DNA of 36,253 nt, taken from the NCBI RefSeq assembly GCF_001424425.1, contig NZ_LMPT01000009.1, forward strand, positions 44,715 through 80,967. The letters are read 5' to 3'. The stretch comes from Acidovorax sp. Leaf191 (GTDB lineage: Bacteria > Pseudomonadota > Gammaproteobacteria > Burkholderiales > Burkholderiaceae_C). The notes under the pieces were generated by a model. It was not told where the DNA came from and ran no database searches. It saw only the letters and a list, made by a program, of their open reading frames with translations. Below are positions 24,835 to 33,302 of this stretch, piece after piece; position 1 is the stretch's first letter, and each line of letters starts with the position of its first letter. A program made the position numbers and the translations under genes.

Positions 24835-25443
24835 TCAGCGCTTGGGTTGTGATGCCGAGAAGTCCACCGTGGGCGGTGTGGAGATCTGCGCCTCGTTGGC
24901 GACCGTGAAGGTGGGCTTGGGCGCGTAGCTGAACGCCTTGGCCGTGAGGTTGGTGGGGAAGCTGCGCGCGAGCACGTTGTAGTTCTGCACGGTCTCGATG
25001 TAGCGGTTGCGCGCCACGGTGATGCGGTTCTCGGTGCCTTCCAGCGTCACGCGCAGGTCGCGAAAGCCCTGGTTGGCCTGCAGCGTGGGGTAGCGCTCGG
25101 ACACGGCCATCAGCCGCGACAGCGCGCCCGACAGCTCGCCCTGCGCCTGCTGGAACCTGCTGAACGCCTCAGGGTTGTTCAGCGTCTCGGGCGTGACCTG
25201 GATCGACGTCGCCTTGGCGCGGGCCTCGACCACGCGGGTGAGGGTTTCCTGCTCGAAATTGGCTTCGCCCTTGACGGTGGCGACGATGTTGGGCACCAGG
25301 TCGGCGCGGCGCTGGTACTGGTTCAAGACCTCGCTCCAGGCGGCCTTGGACTGCTCGTCCAGCCGCTGGAAGTCGTTGTAGCCGCAGCCGCTGAGCGCCA
25401 GCACGGCCGCCAGCAGGGCAAAAAAGCGTTTCGTCATCATCAT
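24835..25443 (-). CDS. lemA: LemA-family lipoprotein
   Basis: A 202-residue protein. The signal peptide ends in a lipobox (LALSGC, Cys about residue 20). The LemA signature follows: NQYQRRADLVPNIVATVKG, the ARAKATSIQVT segment, and RYPTLQANQGFRDLRVTLEG, ending with YNVLARSFPTNLTAKAF. It should be anchored to a membrane with long helices. Three successive ATG codons (25443-25435) make the exact start ambiguous. First gene of lemA-TPM-TPM. LemA function is unknown; despite the name no antigen-presentation role applies here. Confidence 0.93.
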   Translation of the reverse strand: MMMTKRFFALLAAVLALSGCGYNDFQRLDEQSKAAWSEVLNQYQRRADLVPNIVATVKGEANFEQETLTRVVEARAKATSIQVTPETLNNPEAFSRFQQAQGELSGALSRLMAVSERYPTLQANQGFRDLRVTLEGTENRITVARNRYIETVQNYNVLARSFPTNLTAKAFSYAPKPTFTVANEAQISTPPTVDFSASQPKR

Positions 25444-25678
25444 GATGGTCAGCACCGGGTGAAAGTGGAAAGCCGGATATCGGGTGGGTGCGCCGCCGCT
25501 GCAAGGGCCGGCTGCGCGGGCGCCGGGCGGATGTGCGCCGCCGCCGCGCTGCCCGCGAACTGCCCGCCACCGTGCACGGCTTTGGGCAATGACCGCACAA
25601 TAGCAGCCTGCGCGCAGCCCGCCCATGGGCACAGCGCGCCAGCCGCCCTCAGACTCCTCCTACGCCACACCGACCCCC

Positions 25679-26122
25679 ATGCCCCGCCCCAGCGCCGCCA
25701 CCCTCGGAGGATCCTCGGATGACACCGAGGCCGCTTTCTATGAAGCCCTGCAGCGCGGCGACATCGAACTGCTGATGTCCTGCTGGTCGGAAGACGACGA
25801 CATCGTCTGCGTGCACCCCGGGGGACCCCGGCTCATGGGCGCGGGTGCGATCCGCGCCGCTTTCGAAGCCATGTTCGCTCATGGCACGGTGCGGGCCCGG
25901 CCGGTGCAGGTGCACCGGGTGGTGGCCTTGTCCAGCGCCGTGCACAGCGTGGCCGAACATGTCGAGGTGATGCTGCCCGACGGCCTGCACCAGGCGGTGG
26001 TGCTGGCCACCAATGTCTATCACAAGACCCCCGAGGGCTGGCGCATGGTGGCCCACCACGCGAGCGCCGGCACCGCGCCCGACGCGCAAGGGGTCGATGC
26101 CCAGCGCCCGGTGCTGCACTGA
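25679..26122 (+). CDS. NTF2/SnoaL-like protein
   Basis: A 147-residue protein with an NTF2-like cone fold (DUF4440/SnoaL type): AAFYEALQRGDIELLMSCWSEDDDIVCVHPG, then helix IRAAFEAMFAHG, and strands VLATNVYHKTPEGWRMVAHHAS. The DDIVCVHPGG segment is typical of a small Burkholderiales branch annotated as ketosteroid isomerase-like. No catalytic assignment is possible. ATG 25679 is chosen because the fold begins soon after; ATG 25625 is also in frame. It diverges from lemA across 235 bp in which I see no other gene. Confidence 0.8.
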   Translation: MPRPSAATLGGSSDDTEAAFYEALQRGDIELLMSCWSEDDDIVCVHPGGPRLMGAGAIRAAFEAMFAHGTVRARPVQVHRVVALSSAVHSVAEHVEVMLPDGLHQAVVLATNVYHKTPEGWRMVAHHASAGTAPDAQGVDAQRPVLH

Positions 26123-26153
26123 GCGGGACGGACGGTCCTGGATGGATGCAGCT

Positions 26154-26206
26154 GTTTTTGCGGCCTGCCGCTGGATGAATAAGCGCCGATAGCTATGAAA
26201 TATATA
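26154..26206 (+). repeat. dispersed element, copy 3, spanning the start of the YheT-like gene
   Basis: It shares GGCC, TGCCGC, AAGCG and AGCTATGAA blocks in the same order with the reverse complement of copy 1 (6311-6365). The ATG of the next gene lies inside AGCTATGAAATAT, so the element supplies the start codon and first codons. Confidence 0.55.
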
Positions 26207-27232
26207 GCGCCACGCTGGCTGCCGGGTGGGCAGTTGCAGACCATCTGGCCTGCCCTTTACTCCCGCCGCGCGTTCGGCCCCAAGCCCCAGTATCGCCGCG
26301 AGCGCTGGGACACGCCGGACGGAGACTTCATCGACGTGGACTTTCTGGTGGACGGCAGCCCCGGCACCGGCACCGGCTCCGGTACACCGGCGCCGCAGCC
26401 CCTGCTGGTGGTGTTCCACGGCCTGGAAGGTTCGTCGCGCAGCCACTATTGCGAAGCGTTCGCTGACTTCGCGCGCGAGCACGGCTGGGCCTGTGCCTTG
26501 CCGCATTTCCGGGGCTGCAGCGGCGAGATCAACCGCGCCCCGCGCGCCTACCATTCGGGCGACCATGCCGAGATCGGCTGGATCTTGCAGCGCCTGCGCG
26601 CAGCACACACCGGGCCGCTGGTGGCGGTGGGGGTGTCGCTCGGGGGCAATGCGTTGCTGCGCTGGGCCGCCGAGGTGGACGAGGACGCCGCGCGCAGCGT
26701 GGACGCGGTCGCGGCCGTGTGCTCGCCCATCGACCTGGCGGCCGGCGGGCACGCCATCGGGCGCGGCTTCAACCGGCAGGTCTACACCCGCATGTTCATG
26801 CGCACCCTGGTGCCCAAGGCGCTGCAGAAGCTGGCGCAGCACCCGGGCCTGTTCGACCGGCAGGCACTGCTGGCCGCGCGCGACCTGTACGCCTTCGACA
26901 ACGTGTTCACCGCGCCCGTGCACGGCTTTCGCAACACCGAGGACTACTGGCTGCGGGCGTCGTCCAAGCCGATGCTGCACCGCATCCGCGTGCCGGCGCT
27001 GGTGGTCAATGCGCGCAACGACCCCTTCGTGCCCGCGGCCAGCCTGCCGCAGGCGCACGAGGTGGGCCGCTGCGTGACCTTGTGGCAACCCCCGCACGGC
27101 GGCCACGTGGGCTTTGCGCAGGGGCGGCTGCCCGGCAATGTGCGCGGCATGCCCGATGCCGTGGGCGGCTGGCTGGCGAATCAGGCTGACATCGGCGGCT
27201 GGACAGTCGCCGCACAATCGCCCCATGGATGA
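26195..27232 (+). CDS. YheT-type alpha/beta hydrolase
   Basis: A 345-residue protein of the YheT/ABHD family. It opens APRWLPGGQLQTIWPAL, the family hallmark, followed by the oxyanion-side FHGLEGSSRSHY, HFRGCSGE, nucleophile elbow GVSLGGN (Ser148), acid NARNDPFVP (Asp276) and catalytic His304 in PHGGHVGF. The triad is complete. YheT is a predicted carboxylesterase of unknown substrate. ATG 26195 lies within the dispersed element; no good ribosome binding site precedes it. The end overlaps the next gene by 8 bp (ATGGATGA), so the two are coupled. Confidence 0.92.
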   Translation: MKYIAPRWLPGGQLQTIWPALYSRRAFGPKPQYRRERWDTPDGDFIDVDFLVDGSPGTGTGSGTPAPQPLLVVFHGLEGSSRSHYCEAFADFAREHGWACALPHFRGCSGEINRAPRAYHSGDHAEIGWILQRLRAAHTGPLVAVGVSLGGNALLRWAAEVDEDAARSVDAVAAVCSPIDLAAGGHAIGRGFNRQVYTRMFMRTLVPKALQKLAQHPGLFDRQALLAARDLYAFDNVFTAPVHGFRNTEDYWLRASSKPMLHRIRVPALVVNARNDPFVPAASLPQAHEVGRCVTLWQPPHGGHVGFAQGRLPGNVRGMPDAVGGWLANQADIGGWTVAAQSPHG

Positions 27233-27785
27233 CATCGTCAAGCAAGCCATTGCCAAATGGCCCAACGTACCCCACTGCTACGGCTGGCTGGGCCTGGATG
27301 CGCGGGGCCGGTGGTACCTGCGCGACGACGCGGTGCAGGCCGCAGGCCCCTTCCCCGAGGCCAAGGGCTCGCTGCTGCAGCACGAGAAGCTGATCGAGTT
27401 CATCGAGCGCAACTACGAGGCCGACGGCCAGGGGCAGTGGTTCTTTCAGAACGGGCCGCAGCGGGTGTACGTCGAGCTCGAGGCCACGCCCATCGTCTGG
27501 CGCATCCAGCCGGACGTGTCGCTGGTCTCGCACACCGGGCAGGCCGCCACGGCGCGCGATTGCCTGCTGGACGAAGAGGGCCGGGTCTATTTGACTGCGA
27601 CCCAGGGCCTGGGCCTGGTGCACACCCTGGATGTGCTGCTCGCGTCCGAAGCGGTGGAACGGGGGCTGTGGTCCCCACGCGAGGTGCGGGCCGCCGATCT
27701 GCCCACGCTGTACGGCTACATCCAGAGCCCTCGGGCGCTCTGGGTCGCCAGCGGCGGCGGGGCGGCTGCAGCAGCGCCGGTCTGA
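27225..27785 (+). CDS. conserved hypothetical protein of Burkholderiales type
   Basis: A 186-residue soluble protein starting MDDIVKQAIAKWPNVPHCYGWLGLD, overlapping the YheT gene. It has many aromatic residues, a WFFQNGPQRVYVELE block and TATQGLGLVHTLD, with no known catalytic motif. I recognise it as a family often found in Comamonadaceae, of unknown function, and cannot name the domain with certainty. A tail of Gly/Ala closes the protein. Confidence 0.8.
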   Translation: MDDIVKQAIAKWPNVPHCYGWLGLDARGRWYLRDDAVQAAGPFPEAKGSLLQHEKLIEFIERNYEADGQGQWFFQNGPQRVYVELEATPIVWRIQPDVSLVSHTGQAATARDCLLDEEGRVYLTATQGLGLVHTLDVLLASEAVERGLWSPREVRAADLPTLYGYIQSPRALWVASGGGAAAAAPV

Positions 27786-27843
27786 TGCGGCGGCGGGTCC
27801 CGATGTTGAGAGAAGTGAGGCCGGCGCACACCGCGCGGGCATG

Positions 27844-27870
27844 AAAAAGCCGACCTCGGTGGGTCGGCTC
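27844..27870 (-). terminator. rho-independent terminator, minus strand
   Basis: AGCCGACC (27848-27855) and GGTCGGCT (27862-27869) form a perfect 8-bp stem with a 6-nt loop. Read on the minus strand it is followed by TTTTTCAT, so it ends transcription from the cytochrome c gene, whose stop is about 125 bp before it. The plus strand lacks a U-run. Confidence 0.8.
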
Positions 27871-27994
27871 TCTTCGGCAGGGTTGGCGCCGTGACGGCGT
27901 ACGTCCCTCAGGACAAACGGGCCATGCGCCCGTCACCCCCCTGGCCGCAGCGTGGTGCCGCAGCCACAGCGCGGGCCGCAAGGCCCGCGAAGGA

Positions 27995-28564
27995 TCACTG
28001 TGACGCAGCCGAGGCAGGTGCTGCAGCGGCAGAGGCATCCGCAGCAGGTGCCGATGCACCGGCAGCCGCCGGAGCGGCAGGCTCTGCGAACTTGGCGCCC
28101 GCGGCGTTGGCCATGTAGGCCACGGCGCGTGCGATTTCGGTGTCGTTGAAGTCGCCGCCACCCTGCGGCGCCATGGCGCCCTTGCCCTTCAAGGCCGAAT
28201 GCACCAGGGCATCGAAGCCGGTCTTGATGCGTTCTGCCCAGGCTGCGGCATCCGCCAGCTTGGGAGCCCCGGCCGCACCCGTGGCGTGGCAGGCAGCGCA
28301 CTGGCCCTTGAAGACTGCTTCACCCGTCGCCAGAGGGCGGTTGGCATCGCGCACCTCGACCATGCCCACCTTCTGGATCCGCTCGGCAATGGACTTTTCA
28401 GGGTTGGCCGCACCAGCAGCGGGTTTGTCGGCCGATGTGACGTACATGACCAGGCCGATGATGGCAAAGATAGGAACCACAAACGAGAAAAAACTCGCCA
28501 GCAGCAGTTGCTTGGGGCTCTTGATGGGGCCGGTGTGCGCTTCTTCGTGGTGGGTGTCGCTCAT
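27995..28564 (-). CDS. membrane-anchored c5-type cytochrome c
   Basis: A 189-residue protein. An uncleaved N-terminal anchor (about 20-43, LLLASFFSFVVPIFAIIGLVMYV) is followed by a periplasmic monohaem domain with CAACH (Cys89, Cys92, His93) and a likely axial Met in GKGAMAPQGGG. The C-terminal 35 residues are Ala/Pro low complexity. It belongs to the CycC/c5-like group of electron carriers seen in beta-proteobacteria, probably donating to a terminal oxidase. ATG 28564 follows AGAGGAAG; a TATAAT hexamer on the minus strand (28615-28610) is a plausible -10. Confidence 0.93.
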   Translation of the reverse strand: MSDTHHEEAHTGPIKSPKQLLLASFFSFVVPIFAIIGLVMYVTSADKPAAGAANPEKSIAERIQKVGMVEVRDANRPLATGEAVFKGQCAACHATGAAGAPKLADAAAWAERIKTGFDALVHSALKGKGAMAPQGGGDFNDTEIARAVAYMANAAGAKFAEPAAPAAAGASAPAADASAAAAPASAASQ

Positions 28565-28609
28565 GACTTCCTCTGGTGTATCGGGGGGCTTTGATGAAAT
28601 CAACCTTAA

Positions 28610-28615
28610 ATTATA
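28610..28615 (-). promoter_or_regulatory. likely -10 hexamer for the cytochrome c gene
   Basis: TATAAT on the minus strand, 46 nt before the ATG, in an AT-rich patch of otherwise GC-rich DNA. No convincing -35 element is seen at the usual distance. Confidence 0.45.
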
Positions 28616-28681
28616 TCTGCGGCCCCAGGAGCTGCAGTCCCCCGCAAAGCACACGCGCACCCCGATGAACCCTGAGTGCAC

Positions 28682-28710
28682 CCCCCGCAGCCCCGGCCGG
28701 GCCGCGGGGG
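28682..28710 (-). terminator. GC-rich hairpin after the efflux operon
   Basis: CCCCCGC (28682-28688) pairs with GCGGGGG (28704-28710), with further partial pairing inside, 10 nt after the oprM-like stop. No U-run follows on the minus strand, so it may be a mRNA-stabilising structure or a weak terminator. Confidence 0.4.
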
Positions 28711-28719
28711 CAGCCTGCC

Positions 28720-30141
28720 TCAGGAGCGGTTGTCCGCCACTGCCGGCGCGCCGCCGCCCAGGGCCTTGTACAGCGTCACCTGGTTTTGCAGCTGCGCCAG
28801 GCGTACTTGCACCACCGCCTGCTGCGTGGCAAACAGCGAGCGCTGCGCGTCCAGCAGGTCGAGGTAGCTCGACACGCCGTTGCGGTAGCGCAGGTCGGCC
28901 AGTTGCAGGCGGGCGCCCTCGGCCTCGGCCTGCCGCTGCTGGGCCAGCGCCTGCTCGCCCAGCGTGGCCTGCCCGGCCAGCGCGTCCGACACTTCCCGGA
29001 AGGCGGTCTGGATGGCTTTTTCATACTGCGCCACGGCAATGCTCCGTCCGGCACGCGCGCTCTCCAGGTTGGCCTGGTTGCGGCCCGCATCGAAGATCGG
29101 CAGCAGCAGCGACGGCGCAATCGAGAAGCCCCAGGAGCCGCTCTTGAACAGCCCCGACAGCTCGTTGCTGGCCGTGCCCGCCTGCGCGGTGAGCGCAATG
29201 CGCGGGAAGAACGCAGCCCGCGCCGCGCCGATGTTGGCGTTGGCGGCGATCAGCTGCTGCTCGGCCTGGCGGATGTCCGGGCGCCGCGTGAGCAGCTCGG
29301 ACGGCAGGCCGGCCGGCAGCTGCGCCATGGCGGGCGCATTGGCCAGCCGGCTGCCCGCCAGGCTGGCGCGCACCTCGTCGGGCAGGGCCTGGCCCAGCAG
29401 CAGGACCAGCGCGTTCTCGTCCAGCGCACGTTGGCGCTGCTGCTGCGCTAGCGTGGCGCGTGCCGCCTGGGTCAGCGAATCGGCCTGGCGGAAGTCCAGC
29501 TCCGAGGTGACGCCCGCGTCCAGGCGCATCTTGGTCAGGCGCACCGATTCCTCGCGCGAGGCCAGGGTCTGGCGCGACAGCTCCAGCAGCTCTTCGTCGG
29601 CCAGCAGGTTCAGCCAGCCGTTGGCCACCGCGGCCACCAGGCTCACCTGCGCGGCGTTGCGGCCTTCTTCTGTGGCCAGGTACTGCGCCAGCGCCTGCTC
29701 CTTGAGGCTCGCGATGCGGCCGAAGAAGTCGATCTCCCAGGACGAGATGGCCAGGCCGACGCTGAACGAGTTGGTCAGGTCGCCGGTGCCCGTGGCGGGC
29801 GCGCGGCTCGCGTTGGCGGCCACGCCCACGCCCGGGTACATGTCGGCACGGCGCACCTGGTAGGTGGCGCGGGCCTGCTCGATGTTGAGCACCGCCACGC
29901 GCAGGTCGCGGTTGTTGGCCAGCGCCGTTTCGATGAGCTGGCGCAGCCGGGGCTCGGCAAAGTAGTCCTGCCACGGGGCCATGGCGGCCGTGCTCTGTCC
30001 TGCAGCGTTATTGTCTGCGCCGAGTGTCGTGTACACCGACGGTACGGGCGCCGCGGGGCGCTCGTACGTGGGGATGAACGAGCAGCCGGCCAGCAGCGCG
30101 GCCGCGGCCAGGGCGGTGAGGGTGCTGCGGTGATTAGTCAT
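28720..30141 (-). CDS. outer-membrane efflux lipoprotein, NodT/OprM family
   Basis: A 473-residue TolC-like channel of an RND pump. A signal peptide with lipobox LLAGC (Cys20) is followed by two OEP repeats; typical segments are NNRDLRVAVLNIEQARATYQ, the WEIDFFGRI block, and LTRRPDIRQAEQQLIAANANIG, then RYRNGVSSYLDLLDAQRSLF. ATG 30141 follows AGGAG by 9 nt and overlaps the pump gene by 8 bp. An ATG nine codons upstream (30168) is less likely. Third gene of the operon. Confidence 0.95.
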   Translation of the reverse strand: MTNHRSTLTALAAAALLAGCSFIPTYERPAAPVPSVYTTLGADNNAAGQSTAAMAPWQDYFAEPRLRQLIETALANNRDLRVAVLNIEQARATYQVRRADMYPGVGVAANASRAPATGTGDLTNSFSVGLAISSWEIDFFGRIASLKEQALAQYLATEEGRNAAQVSLVAAVANGWLNLLADEELLELSRQTLASREESVRLTKMRLDAGVTSELDFRQADSLTQAARATLAQQQRQRALDENALVLLLGQALPDEVRASLAGSRLANAPAMAQLPAGLPSELLTRRPDIRQAEQQLIAANANIGAARAAFFPRIALTAQAGTASNELSGLFKSGSWGFSIAPSLLLPIFDAGRNQANLESARAGRSIAVAQYEKAIQTAFREVSDALAGQATLGEQALAQQRQAEAEGARLQLADLRYRNGVSSYLDLLDAQRSLFATQQAVVQVRLAQLQNQVTLYKALGGGAPAVADNRS

Positions 30142-33100
30142 GGGTTCCAACTCCTGCTTCTTCTGCATGGCGGCGGTTCATTTCCTGCTGGCGCGCGCTG
30201 CCCTTGAACAGGCTGCGCACCACGACGAAGAACACGGGTACGAAGAACACCGCCAGTGCCGTGCCGGTGATCATGCCGCCGATCACGCCGGTGCCGATGG
30301 CGCGCTGGCTGGCCGAGCCGGCGCCCGATGCGATGAACAGCGGCACCACGCCCAGGCCGAACGCCAGCGACGTCATCACGATGGGCCTGAAGCGCAGGTG
30401 CGCGGCCTCCAGCGCGGACTCGACCAGTCCCTTGCCCTGGGCATGCAGGTCCTTGGCGAACTCGATGATCAAGATGGCGTTCTTCGCGGACAGGCCGATG
30501 ATGGTGATCAGGCCCACCTGGAAGTACACGTCATTCGCATACCCGCGCAGCAGCGTGGCCAGCAGCACGCCCAGCACACCGAGCGGCACCACCAGGATCA
30601 CGGCCAGCGGAATGGTCCAGCTTTCATACAGCGCGGCCAGGCACAGGAACACCGCCAGCACGGCAAAGCCGTACAGGATGATCGCCTGCGATCCCGCCTG
30701 CTTTTCTTCGCGCGACGTACCCGTCCACTCGAAGCCGAAGCCCGGTGGCAACTGCGCGGCGAGCTTTTCCATCTCGGCCAGCGCGGCACCGCTGCTATAG
30801 CCCGGGGCGGGTTCGCCGCTGATGCGCATGGCGGGGTAGCCGTTGTAGCGCACCGTCTGCTGCGCGCCCTTGACCCACTTCGTGGAGGCAAAGGCCGACA
30901 GCGGCACGGGCTGGCCCTGTGCGTTGGTCGCGTTCAGGCGCAGCAGGTCGTCGGGCTGCATGCGGCCTGGCGCGTCGGACTGCACCACCACGCGCTGCAG
31001 ACGCCCCTTGTTGGGGAAGTCGTTCACATAGCTCGAGCCCAGCGCGGTGGAGATGGCGCTGTTGATGGCGTCAAAGCCCACGCCCAGAGCCTGCGCCTTG
31101 TCGCGGTCGATGTCGATCTGCAGCTGCGGAGCATCTTCCAGGCCGTCGGGGCGCAGGCCCGTCAGCACCTTGCTCTGCATGGCCATGCCCAGCATCTGGT
31201 TGCGGGCGTTGACCAGCGCGTCGTGGCCCAGGCCCGCGCGGTCCTGCAGGCGGAACGAGAAGCCGCTGCCCGTGCCCAGTTCCGGAATGGCCGGCGGGCT
31301 TAGCGGGAAGATGAACGCATCGCGCACCGTGGACAGCGCGCCGAACGCGCGGCCTGCCAGGGCGCTGGCGGATTGGCCGGCCTCCTTGCGCTCGTCCCAG
31401 TCCTTGAGCGTCACGAACGCGATACCCGCGTTCTGCCCCTGGCCCGAGAACGAGAAGCCCAGCACGCCCACCATGCTCTGCACTTCGGGCTGCTTGAGCA
31501 TGAAGCCTTCGACCTGCTTCATCGCCTCGAGCGTGCGCTCTTGCGTGGCGCCGGGCGGCAGCTGCACGTTCACCAGGATGTTGCCCTGGTCTTCCTGCGG
31601 CAGGAACGCGGTGGGGATGCGCGTGTACACGATGCCCACCACGGCCAGGATGGCGCCGTAGATGACCAGGTAGCGCGCCGCCTTGCGCAGGATGCGCGAC
31701 ACCAGGCCCTCATAGCCCTTGGCGGTGCGCGTGAACACGCGGTTGAACCAGCCGAAGAAGCCGCGCTTTTCGTGGTGGTGCCCCGCCTCGACAGGCTTGA
31801 GCAGCGTGGCGCACAGCGCCGGCGTGAGCGACAGCGCCATGAAGGCCGAGAAGGCGATCGACGCGACCATCACGGCCGAGAACTGGCGGTAGATGTTGCC
31901 GGTGGAGCCCGCGAAGAACGCGAGCGGCACGAACACCGAGATCAGCACCACGGTCACGCCGATGATGGCGCCCGAGATCTGGCGCATCGCCTTGCGCGTG
32001 GCCTCCAGGGGCGAGAGCCCTTCCTCGCTCATGATGCGCTCGACGTTCTCCACCACGACGATGGCATCGTCCACCACGATACCGATCACCAGCACCATGC
32101 CGAACATGGTCAGCACGTTGATCGAGAAGCCCAGGGCCAGCAGCGTGCCGAACGTGCCCAGCAGGGCAATCGGCACCACGATGGTCGGGATGATGGTGTA
32201 GCGCCAGTTCTGCAGGAACAGGAACATCACCAGGAACACCAGCACCACGGCTTCGACCAGGGTCTCGGCCACTTGCGAGATCGAGATCTTCACGAAGCGC
32301 GAGCTGTCGTACGGGATGGAGTACTTCACGCCTTCAGGGAAGAACTTCTGCAGCTCGTCCATCTTCTCGCGCACCAGGCGTGCCGACTCCAGCGCGTTGC
32401 CGCTGGGCGACAGCTGCACACCCAGGCCGACGGCCGGGGCGCCGTTCAGGCGCGCCGAGGTGGCATAGCTCTGGCCGCCGAGTTCCAGGCGTGCCACGTC
32501 CTTCAGGCGCACCGACGAGCCGTCGGTATTGGCGCGCAGCACGACGTTGCCGAACTGCTCCACGCTGGACAGCTGGCCCTTGACCACGACCGTGGCCGCA
32601 ATGCCCTGGCCGGTGATGTTGGGCAGGTCGCCCATCACGCCGGCGGACACCTGGGCGTTCTGAGCGCGGATGGCGGCCGTCACGTCGGCGGCAGACAGGT
32701 TGAAGCCGCGCAGCTTGTCCGGATCGATCCAGACGCGCATCGCGTTTTCGCTGCCGAACAGCTGCACCTGGCCGATGCCCTTGACGCGCTGCAGCTCGGG
32801 CTGAAGGTTGCGGGCCGCGTAGTCGCCCAGCTCCACCGGGGTGAACTTGGGGTTGTCCGACGCCAGCATGGCAAACAGCAGGAAGTTGCTGCGAGCCTTG
32901 TCGACGCGCACGCCCTGCTGGGTCACGACGGACGGCAGGCGCGGCGTGGCGCGCGACAGGCGGTTTTGCACATCCACCTGGGCCAGGTCGGAGTTCGTGC
33001 CGGGCTCGAAGCTCAGCGTGATGCTGCCGGAGCCATCGGCCTGGGCCACGGACTCCATGTACAGCAGGCCGGGCGAGCCGTTCATTTCACGCTCGATGAC

Positions 33101-33289
33101 GGACAGCACGCTGTCCTCGAGCGTCTGGGCGGACGCGCCTGGGTAGGCGGTGTTGATCACGATCGATGGCGGGGCCACCGGCGGATACTGGGCAATCGGC
33201 AGTTGCGTGATGGCGACGCCGCCCATCACCATGATGAACAGCGCAATCACCCACGCAAAGATGGGGCGGTCGATAAAGAACTTGGCCAT
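30134..33289 (-). CDS. RND multidrug efflux pump inner-membrane transporter (AcrB/MexB/TtgB type)
   Basis: A 1051-residue HAE1-family transporter, full length. It opens MAKFFIDRPIFAWVIALFIM, the standard start. Proton-relay residues are present: the Asp pair in GIVVDDAIVVVENVER (TM4) and Lys in GLSAKNAIL (TM10). Twelve membrane helices and two large periplasmic loops are visible. It exports hydrophobic and amphiphilic compounds together with the adaptor and outer-membrane genes on each side; substrates cannot be read from sequence. It begins 13 nt after the adaptor stop. Confidence 0.97.
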   Translation of the reverse strand: MAKFFIDRPIFAWVIALFIMVMGGVAITQLPIAQYPPVAPPSIVINTAYPGASAQTLEDSVLSVIEREMNGSPGLLYMESVAQADGSGSITLSFEPGTNSDLAQVDVQNRLSRATPRLPSVVTQQGVRVDKARSNFLLFAMLASDNPKFTPVELGDYAARNLQPELQRVKGIGQVQLFGSENAMRVWIDPDKLRGFNLSAADVTAAIRAQNAQVSAGVMGDLPNITGQGIAATVVVKGQLSSVEQFGNVVLRANTDGSSVRLKDVARLELGGQSYATSARLNGAPAVGLGVQLSPSGNALESARLVREKMDELQKFFPEGVKYSIPYDSSRFVKISISQVAETLVEAVVLVFLVMFLFLQNWRYTIIPTIVVPIALLGTFGTLLALGFSINVLTMFGMVLVIGIVVDDAIVVVENVERIMSEEGLSPLEATRKAMRQISGAIIGVTVVLISVFVPLAFFAGSTGNIYRQFSAVMVASIAFSAFMALSLTPALCATLLKPVEAGHHHEKRGFFGWFNRVFTRTAKGYEGLVSRILRKAARYLVIYGAILAVVGIVYTRIPTAFLPQEDQGNILVNVQLPPGATQERTLEAMKQVEGFMLKQPEVQSMVGVLGFSFSGQGQNAGIAFVTLKDWDERKEAGQSASALAGRAFGALSTVRDAFIFPLSPPAIPELGTGSGFSFRLQDRAGLGHDALVNARNQMLGMAMQSKVLTGLRPDGLEDAPQLQIDIDRDKAQALGVGFDAINSAISTALGSSYVNDFPNKGRLQRVVVQSDAPGRMQPDDLLRLNATNAQGQPVPLSAFASTKWVKGAQQTVRYNGYPAMRISGEPAPGYSSGAALAEMEKLAAQLPPGFGFEWTGTSREEKQAGSQAIILYGFAVLAVFLCLAALYESWTIPLAVILVVPLGVLGVLLATLLRGYANDVYFQVGLITIIGLSAKNAILIIEFAKDLHAQGKGLVESALEAAHLRFRPIVMTSLAFGLGVVPLFIASGAGSASQRAIGTGVIGGMITGTALAVFFVPVFFVVVRSLFKGSARQQEMNRRHAEEAGVGTHD

Positions 33290-33302
33290 GCTGGGCTGCC
33301 TT

